A stretch of DNA of 64,000 bases from Microbacterium testaceum StLB037 (lineage in GTDB: Bacteria > Actinomycetota > Actinomycetes > Actinomycetales > Microbacteriaceae), in the NCBI RefSeq assembly GCF_000202635.1, contig NC_015125.1, forward strand, positions 558,001 to 622,000, in the 5' to 3' direction. The notes under the pieces are model-generated. The model was not told where the DNA came from. It ran no database searches and saw only the letters and a program-made list of their open reading frames with translations. The translations under genes were made by a program, and so were the position numbers. The first letter of the stretch is position 1. Each line of letters opens with the position of its first letter. Shown here in pieces: positions 37,674 through 48,195 of the stretch.

Positions 37674-38807
37674 ATGGCTCACGTCCTCATCACCGGCGGC
37701 GCCGGATTCATCGGGAGCCGCCTGGCGGCGCGACTGGTGAGGGCCGGCCATCGAGTACGTGTGCTCGACGCCCTTCTCGCACAGGTGCACGGCCCGGATC
37801 CCGACACCACCTCGCCGCTGCTGCGCGCGGTCTCGGGCGTGGCCGAGGTGCGACGCGGGACCGTGACCTCGGTGGAGGATCTCCGCGCCGCCCTGGTCGA
37901 CGTCGACATCGTGATCCATCTCGCCGCCGAGACCGGCACCGGCCAGTCGATGTACGAGATCGACCGCTACGTCGAAGCGAACATCGGCGGTACCGCGAAG
38001 CTCATGGATCTCCTGACGAACGAGCCGCACGCCGTCCGACGCGTGGTCGTGGCCTCCTCGCGGTCCATCTACGGCGAGGGCGCGTACCGCACGGCCACCG
38101 GCGCCGTCGTCTACCCGCCCCACCGGACGGATGCCGCGATGGCGAGCGGAGACTTCGCCGTCCGCGGCGACGACGGTGAGGAGCTCGAGCTGATCCCGAC
38201 GCCCGAGGATGCGGCGCTGCACCCCTCGTCGGTCTACGGGATCACCAAGCAGGTCCAGGAGTCGCTGATCATGACGGTCGCTCCGACGATCGGCGTCGAA
38301 GCTGTGTCGCTGCGCTATCAGAACGTCTACGGACCGGGACAGTCGCTGACCAACCCGTACACGGGGATCCTCTCGATCTTCTCGACCCTCATCCGTCAGG
38401 GGCAGGGAATCGATGTCTTCGAGGACGGCCGGGAGAGCCGCGACTTCGTGTACATCGACGATGTCGTGGAGGCCACCTTCCTGGCGGCCACCTCCCCCGC
38501 GGCTGCGGGCGGGGTCTTCAACGTCGGTTCGGGTATCGCGACGACGGTGCTCGACGTCGTCGCGGCGCTCTCCACCGCCTTCGGTGTCCCGGTGGAGACG
38601 TCGATCACCGGCCGCTACCGGCTCGGCGACATCCGCCACAACGTCGCGGACACCCGGCGCCTCAGCTCGGTGCTCGGCTTCCACCCCGAAGTGTCTTTCA
38701 CCGAGGGAGTGCGGCGTTTCGTCGACTGGGTGATCGACGAGCCGGTGGGCGGGGACACCTACCGCCAGTCCCTCGAGGAGATGGCGGCCCGACGGCTTCT
38801 GAAGTAG
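37674..38807 (+). CDS. NAD-dependent sugar epimerase, possibly dTDP-L-rhamnose 4-epimerase
   Basis: This 377-residue extended SDR has [22 protein letters not shown] as the catalytic Ser/Thr region and SSVYGITKQVQE with YxxxK. SSRxIYGEG and the insertion after it are features I associate with dTDP-L-rhamnose 4-epimerases, which give dTDP-6-deoxy-L-talose. The rml genes immediately downstream make that reading attractive. Another nucleotide-sugar epimerase or dehydratase is possible. The ATG is 4 bases after the uxs stop. Confidence 0.75.
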   Translation: MAHVLITGGAGFIGSRLAARLVRAGHRVRVLDALLAQVHGPDPDTTSPLLRAVSGVAEVRRGTVTSVEDLRAALVDVDIVIHLAAETGTGQSMYEIDRYVEANIGGTAKLMDLLTNEPHAVRRVVVASSRSIYGEGAYRTATGAVVYPPHRTDAAMASGDFAVRGDDGEELELIPTPEDAALHPSSVYGITKQVQESLIMTVAPTIGVEAVSLRYQNVYGPGQSLTNPYTGILSIFSTLIRQGQGIDVFEDGRESRDFVYIDDVVEATFLAATSPAAAGGVFNVGSGIATTVLDVVAALSTAFGVPVETSITGRYRLGDIRHNVADTRRLSSVLGFHPEVSFTEGVRRFVDWVIDEPVGGDTYRQSLEEMAARRLLK

Positions 38808-38882
38808 ACCCGTCCGCGTCTTCACCCGTCTCTTCCGGGTGCCGCCGAGTTCGGGAGCGTGACGCGAACTGTGGCACGATGA

Positions 38883-40754
<1,872 letters not shown>

Positions 40755-40758
40755 CGCG

Positions 40759-42168
40759 GTGACCATCGAGTTCGGCAAAGCCCTCTCGGCGCGGACGACC
40801 CCGATCCCGGGGCTGATCCTTCTCGATCTCCCCGTGCACGGCGACACCCGGGGATGGTTCAAAGAGAACTGGCAGCGCGAGAAGATGCTCGCCGCCGGGA
40901 TCGACCTGCCCGACTTCGGTCCGGTGCAGAACAACATCTCGTTCAACGACGCGGCCGGCACCACCCGTGGCATCCATGCCGAGCCCTGGGACAAGTACGT
41001 CTCGGTCGCGACGGGTCGGATCTTCGGAGCATGGGTCGACCTGCGCGAGGGCGACACCTTCGGCGCGGTCTTCACCGCCGAGCTCGACGCCTCGACGGCG
41101 ATCTTCGTGCCGCGTGGCGTCGGCAACTCGTACCAGACCCTCGAGCCCGACACGGCGTACACGTACCTCGTCAACGATCACTGGTCGCCCGATGCGACGT
41201 ACACCTTCCTCAACCTCGCGGACGAGACGGCCGCGATCGCGTGGCCCATTCCGCTCGACTCGGTCGAGATCAGCGCCAAGGACCTCCAGCACCCGCGGCT
41301 CGCCGACGTCGTGCCGATGGCACCCGCCAAGATCCTCGTCACCGGGGCGGACGGACAGCTCGGACGCGCGTTGCGCGCGGAGTTCGGCGAGCACCCCTGG
41401 ATCGAATACGCCTCTCGCGCCGACCTCGACCTCACCTCGTCGGACCTGGATGCCGCGCGCCGCTGGCGCGACTACCGCGCCATCATCAACGCCGCCGCCT
41501 ACACCAAGGTCGACGCAGCCGAAACAGCCGAGGGGCGTGTCGAGGCCTGGAAAGCCAACGTCACCGCGGTCGCCGCGTTGAGCCGCGTGGCAACCGCCCA
41601 CGGCGTCACCCTCGTCCACATCTCGAGCGACTACGTGTTCGACGGCACGAAGGACGCGCCGTACACCGCTTCCGACCCACTCTCCCCCCTGGGCGTGTAC
41701 GCCCAGACGAAGGCTGCCGGCGACGCGATCGTCTCCGTGGTTCCCCGGCACTACATCGTGCGCACCAGCTGGGTCGTCGGCGAGGGCAAGAACTTCGTCC
41801 GCTCGATGGTCGACCTCGCCGAGCGCGGGATTGATCCGCGCGTGGTGAACGACCAGATCGGTCGCCTGACGTTCGCCTCCGACATCGCCGCGAGCATCCG
41901 CCGCCTCCTCGAGTCGGGTGCCGCGTACGGCGTGCACAATGTCACGAGCGTCGGCGAACCGGCAGCGTGGCACGAGGTCGCCCGTGAGGTCTTCCGCCTG
42001 ACGGGCCACGACCCGGACCGCGTCGTCGGCGTCTCGACCGACGAGTATCACGCGGCATCGACCGCTCGGATCTCGCCGCGACCGCGCAACAGCGTGCTCG
42101 AGACGAGCATCCTCGACGTCACGTGGCAGGAGCGGCTCGCGGAGTACCTCGCTGCGGCGCGCAGCTGA
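40759..42168 (+). CDS. rmlCD: RmlCD fusion: dTDP-4-dehydrorhamnose 3,5-epimerase / reductase
   Basis: This 469-residue fusion has an RmlC cupin domain at about residues 1-185 and an RmlD reductase from about 191 (ILVTGADGQLGRAL, INAAAYTKVDAAE, ISSDYVFDG, YAQTKAAGD). Together they finish dTDP-L-rhamnose synthesis. The RmlC half keeps the catalytic His in TRGIHAEPWDKY. However, the later strands read GVGNSYQTL and NDHWSP where the classical enzyme has a HGF motif and a catalytic Tyr (YYSP-like). Fused RmlCD is known in this part of the actinobacteria. The GTG start follows rmlB by 4 bases. Confidence 0.93.
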   Translation: MTIEFGKALSARTTPIPGLILLDLPVHGDTRGWFKENWQREKMLAAGIDLPDFGPVQNNISFNDAAGTTRGIHAEPWDKYVSVATGRIFGAWVDLREGDTFGAVFTAELDASTAIFVPRGVGNSYQTLEPDTAYTYLVNDHWSPDATYTFLNLADETAAIAWPIPLDSVEISAKDLQHPRLADVVPMAPAKILVTGADGQLGRALRAEFGEHPWIEYASRADLDLTSSDLDAARRWRDYRAIINAAAYTKVDAAETAEGRVEAWKANVTAVAALSRVATAHGVTLVHISSDYVFDGTKDAPYTASDPLSPLGVYAQTKAAGDAIVSVVPRHYIVRTSWVVGEGKNFVRSMVDLAERGIDPRVVNDQIGRLTFASDIAASIRRLLESGAAYGVHNVTSVGEPAAWHEVAREVFRLTGHDPDRVVGVSTDEYHAASTARISPRPRNSVLETSILDVTWQERLAEYLAAARS

Positions 42169-42226
42169 TCGTCGCCCGTCACTCGACGCCGGTCTCGCCT
42201 CCGGCGGCTCTCAGGAACCCGCACGG

Positions 42227-42232
42227 TAGGAT
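42227..42232 (+). promoter_or_regulatory. -10 box of the second wzm-wzt operon
   Basis: TAGGAT lies 8 bases before the ATG at 42241. The upstream 50 bases hold a small GCCGG/CCGGC hairpin that may end rmlCD transcription. Confidence 0.5.
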
Positions 42233-42240
42233 CGAAGGCG

Positions 42241-43152
42241 ATGTCACGCGCAAATGAAGAGGCTACGCTTCGCCTGCAGCGGCTCGCGGCGACCCCGCTG
42301 AAGCCGGTCGGCGCCATCAGCGGCTCCGGAGCGTGGTGGGGAGCGGTCCGCGCGATCTTCTCCCACCGCGAGATGCTGGGTCTCCTCGTCCGTCGCGACC
42401 TGAAGGCCCGGTACAAGGACTCCACCCTCGGCTTCTTCTGGTCGCTCATCCGCCCGCTGATCCAACTGGCGGTCTACTTCGTCGTCATGGGTCAGTTCCT
42501 CGGCGCGGCCAAGAGCATCCCCGACTTCGCGGTCTACGTCTTCGCGGGGCTGTCGGCGATCGGCCTCTTCACCGAGATCGTCGTCGGCGGCACCGGCTCG
42601 GTGCTCACGAACGCGGGTCTGGTCAAGAAGGTCTATCTCCCGCGCGAGGTGTTCCCCCTCTCGAGCGTGGGGTCCGCGCTGTTCAACTTCTGCATCCAGC
42701 TCATCGTCCTGATCGGCGCGACGTTCCTCGTCGCGAAGCCGCCGTTCCACCTCCAGCTGGTGTATGCGGTCCCCTCCATCTTGCTGATAGTCCTGTACGG
42801 CACGGCCTTCGCCCTGCTCTTCAGCGCGGTCAACGTCTATCTGCGCGACGTCCAGTACCTCGTCGAGGTCATCACGATGCTGTTGTTCTGGGCCAGCCCG
42901 ATCGTCTACTCCTGGCAGATGGCGAAGACCCTGATCCCGTCCCCGGTCGTGCTCGACGTGTACACGAACAACCCGCTCACGCTCGCCGTTCTCGGCTTCC
43001 AGCGCGCGTTCTGGGTCGCCGGAGACACCGCGGAATGGCCGAGCGACCTCCTCCTCCGCATGGGGATCGCGGGCGTGATCGGTCTCGTTCTCCTGCTCGT
43101 CTGCCACCGCGTCTTCATCCGCCTGCAGGGCAACTTCGCCCAGGAGCTGTGA
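42241..43152 (+). CDS. Wzm-type polysaccharide ABC exporter permease (second system)
   Basis: This 303-residue ABC-2 permease has six helices and the entry motif RRDLKARYKDSTLGFFWSLIRP typical of Wzm/TagG. It is longer at the N-terminus than the permease at 24058. Its ATPase partner begins 5 bases downstream. The operon directly follows the rhamnose genes, so a rhamnose-containing polymer is a likely cargo. Confidence 0.92.
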   Translation: MSRANEEATLRLQRLAATPLKPVGAISGSGAWWGAVRAIFSHREMLGLLVRRDLKARYKDSTLGFFWSLIRPLIQLAVYFVVMGQFLGAAKSIPDFAVYVFAGLSAIGLFTEIVVGGTGSVLTNAGLVKKVYLPREVFPLSSVGSALFNFCIQLIVLIGATFLVAKPPFHLQLVYAVPSILLIVLYGTAFALLFSAVNVYLRDVQYLVEVITMLLFWASPIVYSWQMAKTLIPSPVVLDVYTNNPLTLAVLGFQRAFWVAGDTAEWPSDLLLRMGIAGVIGLVLLLVCHRVFIRLQGNFAQEL

Positions 43153-43157
43153 CCCCC

Positions 43158-44387
43158 ATGCCCACTCCCCCCGTCCTGCCCGCGGACAACGCCCCTCGCC
43201 CCGAGGTGGCTCGCATCCGCGGTGTCTCGAAGAAGTTCACGATCCGCAAGGACTCCTCGATCAAGGAGCGCGTGGTCACGCTCGGTCGCGCCGGACGCCG
43301 TCACAAGAAGGAGTTCTGGGCGCTCCGCGACGTCGACCTGGACATCTACGCCGGCGAGACGATCGGCCTGATCGGTCACAACGGCTCGGGCAAGAGCACA
43401 CTCCTCAAGGTGATCGGCGGCATCGTCGACCCGACCTCGGGAACCGTCGAAGAGCGGGGCCGCCTCGCAGCGCTGCTCGAGCTCGGTGCGGGCTTCCACC
43501 CCGACCTCACGGGCCGTGAGAACGTCTTCCTCAATGCGTCGGTCCTCGGGCTCAGCCGCGAAGAGACCGAGGCGCAGTTCGACGACATCGTCGCCTTCGC
43601 CTCGATCGGCGACTTCATCGACACGCAGGTGAAGTTCTACTCCTCGGGCATGTACGTGCGGCTCGCGTTCGCCGTGGCCGTGCACACCGATCCCGACGTC
43701 CTCCTGGTGGACGAGGTGCTCGCGGTCGGCGACGAGGCGTTCCAGCGCAAGTGCATGGACCGCATCCGCGACTTCCAGAAGGAAGGCCGCACGATCATCC
43801 TCGTGACGCACTCGCTCGATCAGGTGGTCGAGCTCTGCGGTCGCGCGGTGCTCCTGCATCAGGGCGAGGTGCTCTTCGACGGCGCGCCATCCACGGCGGT
43901 CGCCCGCTTCCGCGACTTGCTCGAAGAACGACGGGTCGCCGAGCGCGACGCGGCCGACCCGGGTGCACCGCGTCCCCAGGGCTCGGTCGACAGCGTGCGC
44001 GCCGTCGTCGTGGGACGCGGCCCCGGTGAACCTCTTCAGCCCGGTGACGACCTCGAAATCCAGCTGACGCTCTCGTCCACGCACCTGGACAAGTGGGGAT
44101 GCCGGATCCAGATCGACGATCACATGGGACACAAGATGTTCGTCACGGGCACGGACTGGCTGAAGACGCCCGTCGACCCGATGACGGGATCCGCAGAGGT
44201 GTCGTTCGTGCTGAAGGATCCCCCGCTCGCGGGTGGAAAGTACTTCATCAACGCGACGCTCATCGACGCGCACGGAAACGACCTGCACAACATCATGCAG
44301 GCGACCTCGTTCAACGTCGAGTTCGACCCCCGGGCGACCGGGTACATGCGCATCGACGTCGAGGGCTCCGCGATCCCGGGTCGCTGA
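43158..44387 (+). CDS. Wzt-type ABC exporter ATPase with C-terminal glycan-recognition domain
   Basis: This 409-residue protein has an ABC ATPase domain (Walker A GHNGSGKST, signature YSSGMYVRL, Walker B VLLVDEVLAVGD, H-loop THSLDQ). A C-terminal domain from about residue 270 has a beta-sandwich-like pattern (LEIQLTLSSTHL, GKYFINATLIDAHGNDLH). In O-antigen exporters this Wzt C-terminal domain binds the modified non-reducing end of the finished polymer. Its presence here and absence in the first Wzt suggest that the two exporters choose their cargo differently. Confidence 0.92.
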   Translation: MPTPPVLPADNAPRPEVARIRGVSKKFTIRKDSSIKERVVTLGRAGRRHKKEFWALRDVDLDIYAGETIGLIGHNGSGKSTLLKVIGGIVDPTSGTVEERGRLAALLELGAGFHPDLTGRENVFLNASVLGLSREETEAQFDDIVAFASIGDFIDTQVKFYSSGMYVRLAFAVAVHTDPDVLLVDEVLAVGDEAFQRKCMDRIRDFQKEGRTIILVTHSLDQVVELCGRAVLLHQGEVLFDGAPSTAVARFRDLLEERRVAERDAADPGAPRPQGSVDSVRAVVVGRGPGEPLQPGDDLEIQLTLSSTHLDKWGCRIQIDDHMGHKMFVTGTDWLKTPVDPMTGSAEVSFVLKDPPLAGGKYFINATLIDAHGNDLHNIMQATSFNVEFDPRATGYMRIDVEGSAIPGR

Positions 44388-44413
44388 CGCCGTCTCCCCC
44401 GACGACCCGGACA

Positions 44414-44428
44414 CGGCTCGCCGAGCCG
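44414..44428. terminator. Weak hairpin between convergent wzt and epimerase genes
   Basis: CGGCTCGCCGAGCCG is a near-perfect palindrome (five to seven pairs with a small loop) in the 99-base convergent gap. It could end transcription from both sides, but there is no T run. Confidence 0.3.
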
Positions 44429-44486
44429 GCGCGCTTCGGTCTCCGCCGTCGGCACCCTCTCGCGCCGGACAGCTCGCGCGCGAGCG

Positions 44487-45350
44487 TCAGGAGCGCTGGT
44501 CGAAGGGCGACCGGGCCATCAGCTCGGTGATCGTCGCCGCGTCGCCCCAGATGCCCGGGGAGTCGTAGGGACGGTCGGGGAAGGCCCCGTACTGCAGAGC
44601 GATGTCGAGGCCGTTCTCGGCGATGAAGCGCTCGACACGGTTCGCGAGCGACTCCGGCTCGCCGGATGCCACGTTCACGATGCCCGTGAGGCCCTCCACC
44701 GTCGCCGCGACGGCGATCTGGCGGCCGAGTTCCGCGACATCGATGAAGTCGTACAGCGTGCGTCCGGATGTGAAGGGGAAGACCGTGTCGCCCCGGTCGG
44801 CGGCTTCGAGGAGCTTGGCGAAGATCGAACGGTTCCGGCGGTCGTCCCCGAGGATGTAGTACGCGCGCAGCCACACGAACTCCGCACGGTCGCCGATCGT
44901 GAGGGTCGCAGAGCGGCGCAGGGCGTCTTTCGCGATGCCGTACAGCGTCACGGGGTTCGTGGGGGTCTCGGCCGTGACCGCTCCCTCCCAGTAGCCGATC
45001 TCGTGCATGGAACCGAGAGCCGCGATGCGCGATACCCCGGCCGTGACCAGACCGGCGAGGAACCGATAGTGGTCCGACAGCCGCTCGAGGTGCGAGGGGG
45101 CGTTGTGCACGAAGCCGTCCTGCCACGCCAGGTGGATCACCGCGGCGATCCGTTCGACGGGGGCCACCGTGGCGATGTCGAACGACGGGTCGAGCACGTC
45201 GGCCTCGACGATGCGGGCTTCCGCGGCGAGGTCGCCCTCGCGCCGCTGTCGAACGACCGCGACGGCCTCGTAACCCAGCTCCGCCACCGCGCGGGTGACG
45301 TGTCGGCCCACGTAGCCCCCAGCACCGGTGATGACGACGATCCTGTTCAC
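44487..45350 (-). CDS. NAD-dependent epimerase/dehydratase family protein
   Basis: This 287-residue extended SDR starts VVITGAGGYVGRHV and has a YGIAK (YxxxK) catalytic motif. The overall pattern is that of nucleotide-sugar epimerases or reductases; the substrate cannot be told. The GTG start has GGAGG six bases upstream and lies 16 bases after the acyltransferase stop, so it is the last gene of the operon that begins at 47986. Confidence 0.8.
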   Translation of the reverse strand: MNRIVVITGAGGYVGRHVTRAVAELGYEAVAVVRQRREGDLAAEARIVEADVLDPSFDIATVAPVERIAAVIHLAWQDGFVHNAPSHLERLSDHYRFLAGLVTAGVSRIAALGSMHEIGYWEGAVTAETPTNPVTLYGIAKDALRRSATLTIGDRAEFVWLRAYYILGDDRRNRSIFAKLLEAADRGDTVFPFTSGRTLYDFIDVAELGRQIAVAATVEGLTGIVNVASGEPESLANRVERFIAENGLDIALQYGAFPDRPYDSPGIWGDAATITELMARSPFDQRS

Positions 45351-45366
45351 GACGACCTCCTGGGCT

Positions 45367-46602
45367 CTACCGTACGACGCCGATGACGACGAGAGCCGCC
45401 GTCGCGATGAGCAAGAGCACGAGGGGAACGAAGCGAGCCCGCACCAGGATGCCCGTGCCGCCTCCGCCGGGTGCCACGGGATCGACTCCTCGGATGCGCG
45501 CCAGCCATCGTGGCATCCAGTTCTTCAGGTCCAACGCCGGCTTCTCGATCAGCATGTAGCTGAGGTACGCGTAGACGTGCACCACCACGATCACGACGAG
45601 CAGATAGACGAAGGCACCCGCCCGTTCGGGGAGCCCGTACTCGGCGGCGAGGAACATGACGGGCCAGCCGGCGATGTAGATGCCGTAGGAGAGGTCGGCG
45701 TGCCGGTCCCAGCGCGACAGCGCCTTGACCCGCGTGCCGAACCAGATCAGCCCGTAGGCGAACGCGTACTGCCCGAACAGGAACCATCCTCCGCGCCACC
45801 AGCACAGCGCCGCGATGACCAGCATCGCGATGCCGAGTCGGTCGTCGAACGGGACCTTCTCGATGTAGAGCTGCACCAGGGTGCCGAAAGCGAAGGGCGC
45901 CACCAGTTGCAGGACCTGCGGGTTGGAGAACGTCTGGATGGCGGAGCCGAGATCGCCGATGTGCAGCGCCTGGAAGGTGCTGAGCAGGAGGAGTCCGCCC
46001 GCCACCAGCGCGCCGACGATGCGCGCGCGGAGCGCCCCGATGATCCCGAGGGCCAGGATGCCGAGATAGCACGCGAACTCGTACATCAGGGTCCACGCGG
46101 AGCCGTTCCACGTGTTGTAGCCGACCTGGACCGCGTGGGTGCTCCCGCCGGTGCCCGCGATCGCCCACTGATTCAGGACGAGGGTGAAGTTGTTCGCGAC
46201 GTAGTCCCACGGCGAGTTGTCGGGGAAGGAGAGGAATCCCTGGAAGGTGCCCTGGGAGTGGTGCCAGGCGAGAGGGGCGAGCAGGAACGCCGTCACGACC
46301 AGGATGAGGAACCACGCCGGATAGATGCGCGCGACGCGATGCCACAGGTACCGGAACGGGGAGCGCGAGCGGACCATGCTCCGCGTGATGAGCATTCCGG
46401 AGAGGAAGAAGAACCCCGTGACGGCGACGCCGCCGAGCGAGGTCTCCGCTCCCCATTGCGCGCCGATGTCGACGCCGCCGAAGATGCCGGCCACGGGGCC
46501 CGCGTGGCTGAAGATGACCATGAACGCCATCGCCCACCGGAGGAACCCGATGGAGTTGTGACGCGGATCGAACGCCTCTCCCAGACTGCGCACCGCGATC
46601 AC
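45367..46602 (-). CDS. Acyltransferase 3 family membrane protein
   Basis: This 411-residue protein of about ten helices is in the OafA/YrhL acyltransferase-3 family, with the conserved N-terminal His in MVIFSHAGP and FFFLSGMLITRS in the second helix region. Unlike the protein at 24872 it has no SGNH domain. It probably adds acetyl or another acyl group to a glycan. The GTG start overlaps the stop of the GT2 gene (GTGA), suggesting that glycosylation and acylation of the same polymer are coupled. Confidence 0.85.
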   Translation of the reverse strand: MIAVRSLGEAFDPRHNSIGFLRWAMAFMVIFSHAGPVAGIFGGVDIGAQWGAETSLGGVAVTGFFFLSGMLITRSMVRSRSPFRYLWHRVARIYPAWFLILVVTAFLLAPLAWHHSQGTFQGFLSFPDNSPWDYVANNFTLVLNQWAIAGTGGSTHAVQVGYNTWNGSAWTLMYEFACYLGILALGIIGALRARIVGALVAGGLLLLSTFQALHIGDLGSAIQTFSNPQVLQLVAPFAFGTLVQLYIEKVPFDDRLGIAMLVIAALCWWRGGWFLFGQYAFAYGLIWFGTRVKALSRWDRHADLSYGIYIAGWPVMFLAAEYGLPERAGAFVYLLVVIVVVHVYAYLSYMLIEKPALDLKNWMPRWLARIRGVDPVAPGGGGTGILVRARFVPLVLLLIATAALVVIGVVR

Positions 46603-47723
46603 ACGCCGAGGGGATAGCCGAATTCCTCGGCACCCTCCCACGTCGCGGCCGGGATGTTCGTGTAGACGGGCTCCGCGCCGGAGAAGAAGTTGCGGATGGA
46701 GGCGAGCACGTCGAGGGAGTCGGTGTCGATCTCCACCGTGAACCCGTTCCAGTGCGCCGTGCACATCTCATACGCCTGCGACCGGATGGCGACCGTGACG
46801 ACGCTCGGGTCTTGGTCGTCCCAGTCCATCGTCGGGTCGATCACCGCGTAGCCCCCGCGGGCGGCAGCGGCGAGGATCAACGCCGCGACCGCGCGGACCT
46901 GGGCCTTCTCGAGCACGCCGGAACGCAGGAAACCGTCGACGCTCCATCGGAACATGGGCGAGCGGTGATTGACGATGTGCTGGTTGCTCCAGTCGGCGAT
47001 GTCGCTCTGCGAGATCACTCCGGCCGCGAGGGTCGAGCCACGACCCGCGTGATAGACGAACGCGCCCTGCGCGAGCAGGTGCTGATATCCCGCGCTCGTC
47101 GCGCGCGCCGACCAGTCCGATTCTTCGCCGTACCCGCGGCCGAAGACCGGATCCATCAGGCCCACCGTCGGCAGGACCGACACGGGGACGATCATCGCGA
47201 ACGAGATGCCGGCGGGGATCTCCAAAGCCTCGGCGGCGAACTCGTCCGAGAGGGCCTCGCCGATGAGATCGGCGACCTCGGGAGTCTCGACGTACAGCTC
47301 GGTGCCGTTGGGGAGCGAGTACGGGTCGACATTCGTCGACCACGCGGTCACCGAGGCGGCCGCGGGAGATGCCGACACCACGTCGAGCAGCACCTTCACC
47401 GAGTTGCGGGAGTAGATGACGTCGGAGTTGGAGATGATGACGTAGTCGTACCCGAGCCGCTGCGCGGTGGCGAGACCGAGATTGACGTTGCGCGGGATCC
47501 CCTGGTTGCGGGGGGACCGGTAGAAGACGGCGCCGAACTCGGCGGCGAGCTCGGCGAGGTACTCGCTGAAGCCCGGCTCGGGGCTGCAGTCGTCGAGGAC
47601 CAGAACGTCGAGCTCGAAACCTTCGCGATCGAGATGCGCGATCGACTCGAAGGTGCGGCGCGCGAAGTCCCGACCGTTGTAGAAGGTGACGGCGAGCAGG
47701 ATCCGGGGCGTCGCCGCGGTCAC
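46599..47723 (-). CDS. Family 2 glycosyltransferase
   Basis: This 374-residue GT2 enzyme begins ILLAVTFYNGRDFARRTFES and contains LDDCSPEPGF, RNQGIPRNVNLGL and the metal-site region ISNSDVIYS. It ends with a C-terminal extension of about 130 residues that I do not recognise. The GTG start overlaps the stop of the upstream coiled-coil gene. The donor is unknown. Confidence 0.83.
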   Translation of the reverse strand: MTAATPRILLAVTFYNGRDFARRTFESIAHLDREGFELDVLVLDDCSPEPGFSEYLAELAAEFGAVFYRSPRNQGIPRNVNLGLATAQRLGYDYVIISNSDVIYSRNSVKVLLDVVSASPAAASVTAWSTNVDPYSLPNGTELYVETPEVADLIGEALSDEFAAEALEIPAGISFAMIVPVSVLPTVGLMDPVFGRGYGEESDWSARATSAGYQHLLAQGAFVYHAGRGSTLAAGVISQSDIADWSNQHIVNHRSPMFRWSVDGFLRSGVLEKAQVRAVAALILAAAARGGYAVIDPTMDWDDQDPSVVTVAIRSQAYEMCTAHWNGFTVEIDTDSLDVLASIRNFFSGAEPVYTNIPAATWEGAEEFGYPLGV

Positions 47724-47986
47724 TGCCCCATCATCCTTCGCGCCCGGCGCGCCACGACGTAGAGGGCGTGGTTCTTGCGGAACACGTGCTCCATCTTGCG
47801 ACGGGGGTCGAGGAGCTGCTTGAGCGAGACGATCTCCAGCTGCAGCTTGGCGATCTGCTCCTCGCGCTCGAGCAGGCCACGGGTCAGCTCGATGACGCGC
47901 CGATTGGCGATCTCGGCATCTTGCAGGGCACGCTCCAGCGACACCGCGTCAACGGCCTCGGCGGTCAGCTCCTGGTTCTTCCCCAT
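47720..47986 (-). CDS. Small coiled-coil protein heading a glycan operon
   Basis: This 88-residue protein is unknown to me. It is highly charged, with a predicted coiled coil from about residue 13 to 56 (heptad-like Leu/Ile spacing through ERALQDAEIANRR and LLEREEQIAKLQLEIVSLKQL), and it ends in an Arg-rich tail (VARRARRMM). The ATG at 47984-47986 has AGAGG about 8 bases upstream. An in-frame start 37 codons earlier exists but lacks support. The stop overlaps the GT2 start (GTGA). It may organise or anchor the glycosyltransferase; this is inference from position. Confidence 0.65.
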   Translation of the reverse strand: MGKNQELTAEAVDAVSLERALQDAEIANRRVIELTRGLLEREEQIAKLQLEIVSLKQLLDPRRKMEHVFRKNHALYVVARRARRMMGQ

Positions 47987-48195
47987 CGCCAACACCTCTT
48001 TCTGATTCTCTTGGCACGCCCCCGCGCGGCACAGGGCCATGGTGAGGGGTGTGCCGACTCGGTGGCCGGAAACATTCACGGTGGGCCTGCCGGACAACGG
48101 CGGTGGAGGGGAGAAGCTCCGTCTTCCACGTCGCGTCGTAGATTAGCATCCCCGCGTGAGCGCACCCTGGCGCAGGGCTCGAACGCGGGCGGAGT

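Noticed and set aside
44487..45350. The 287-residue epimerase as the missing HldD (ADP-heptose epimerase)
   Set aside because: It lies 10 kb from the heptose genes in another operon, has GAGGYVG rather than the HldD pattern, and its overall motifs are those of generic sugar epimerases.
47987..48097. An N-terminal extension of the small coiled-coil protein
   Set aside because: The extra 37 residues are Cys/Gly-rich with no conserved look, and a good AGAGG site precedes the ATG at 47986.
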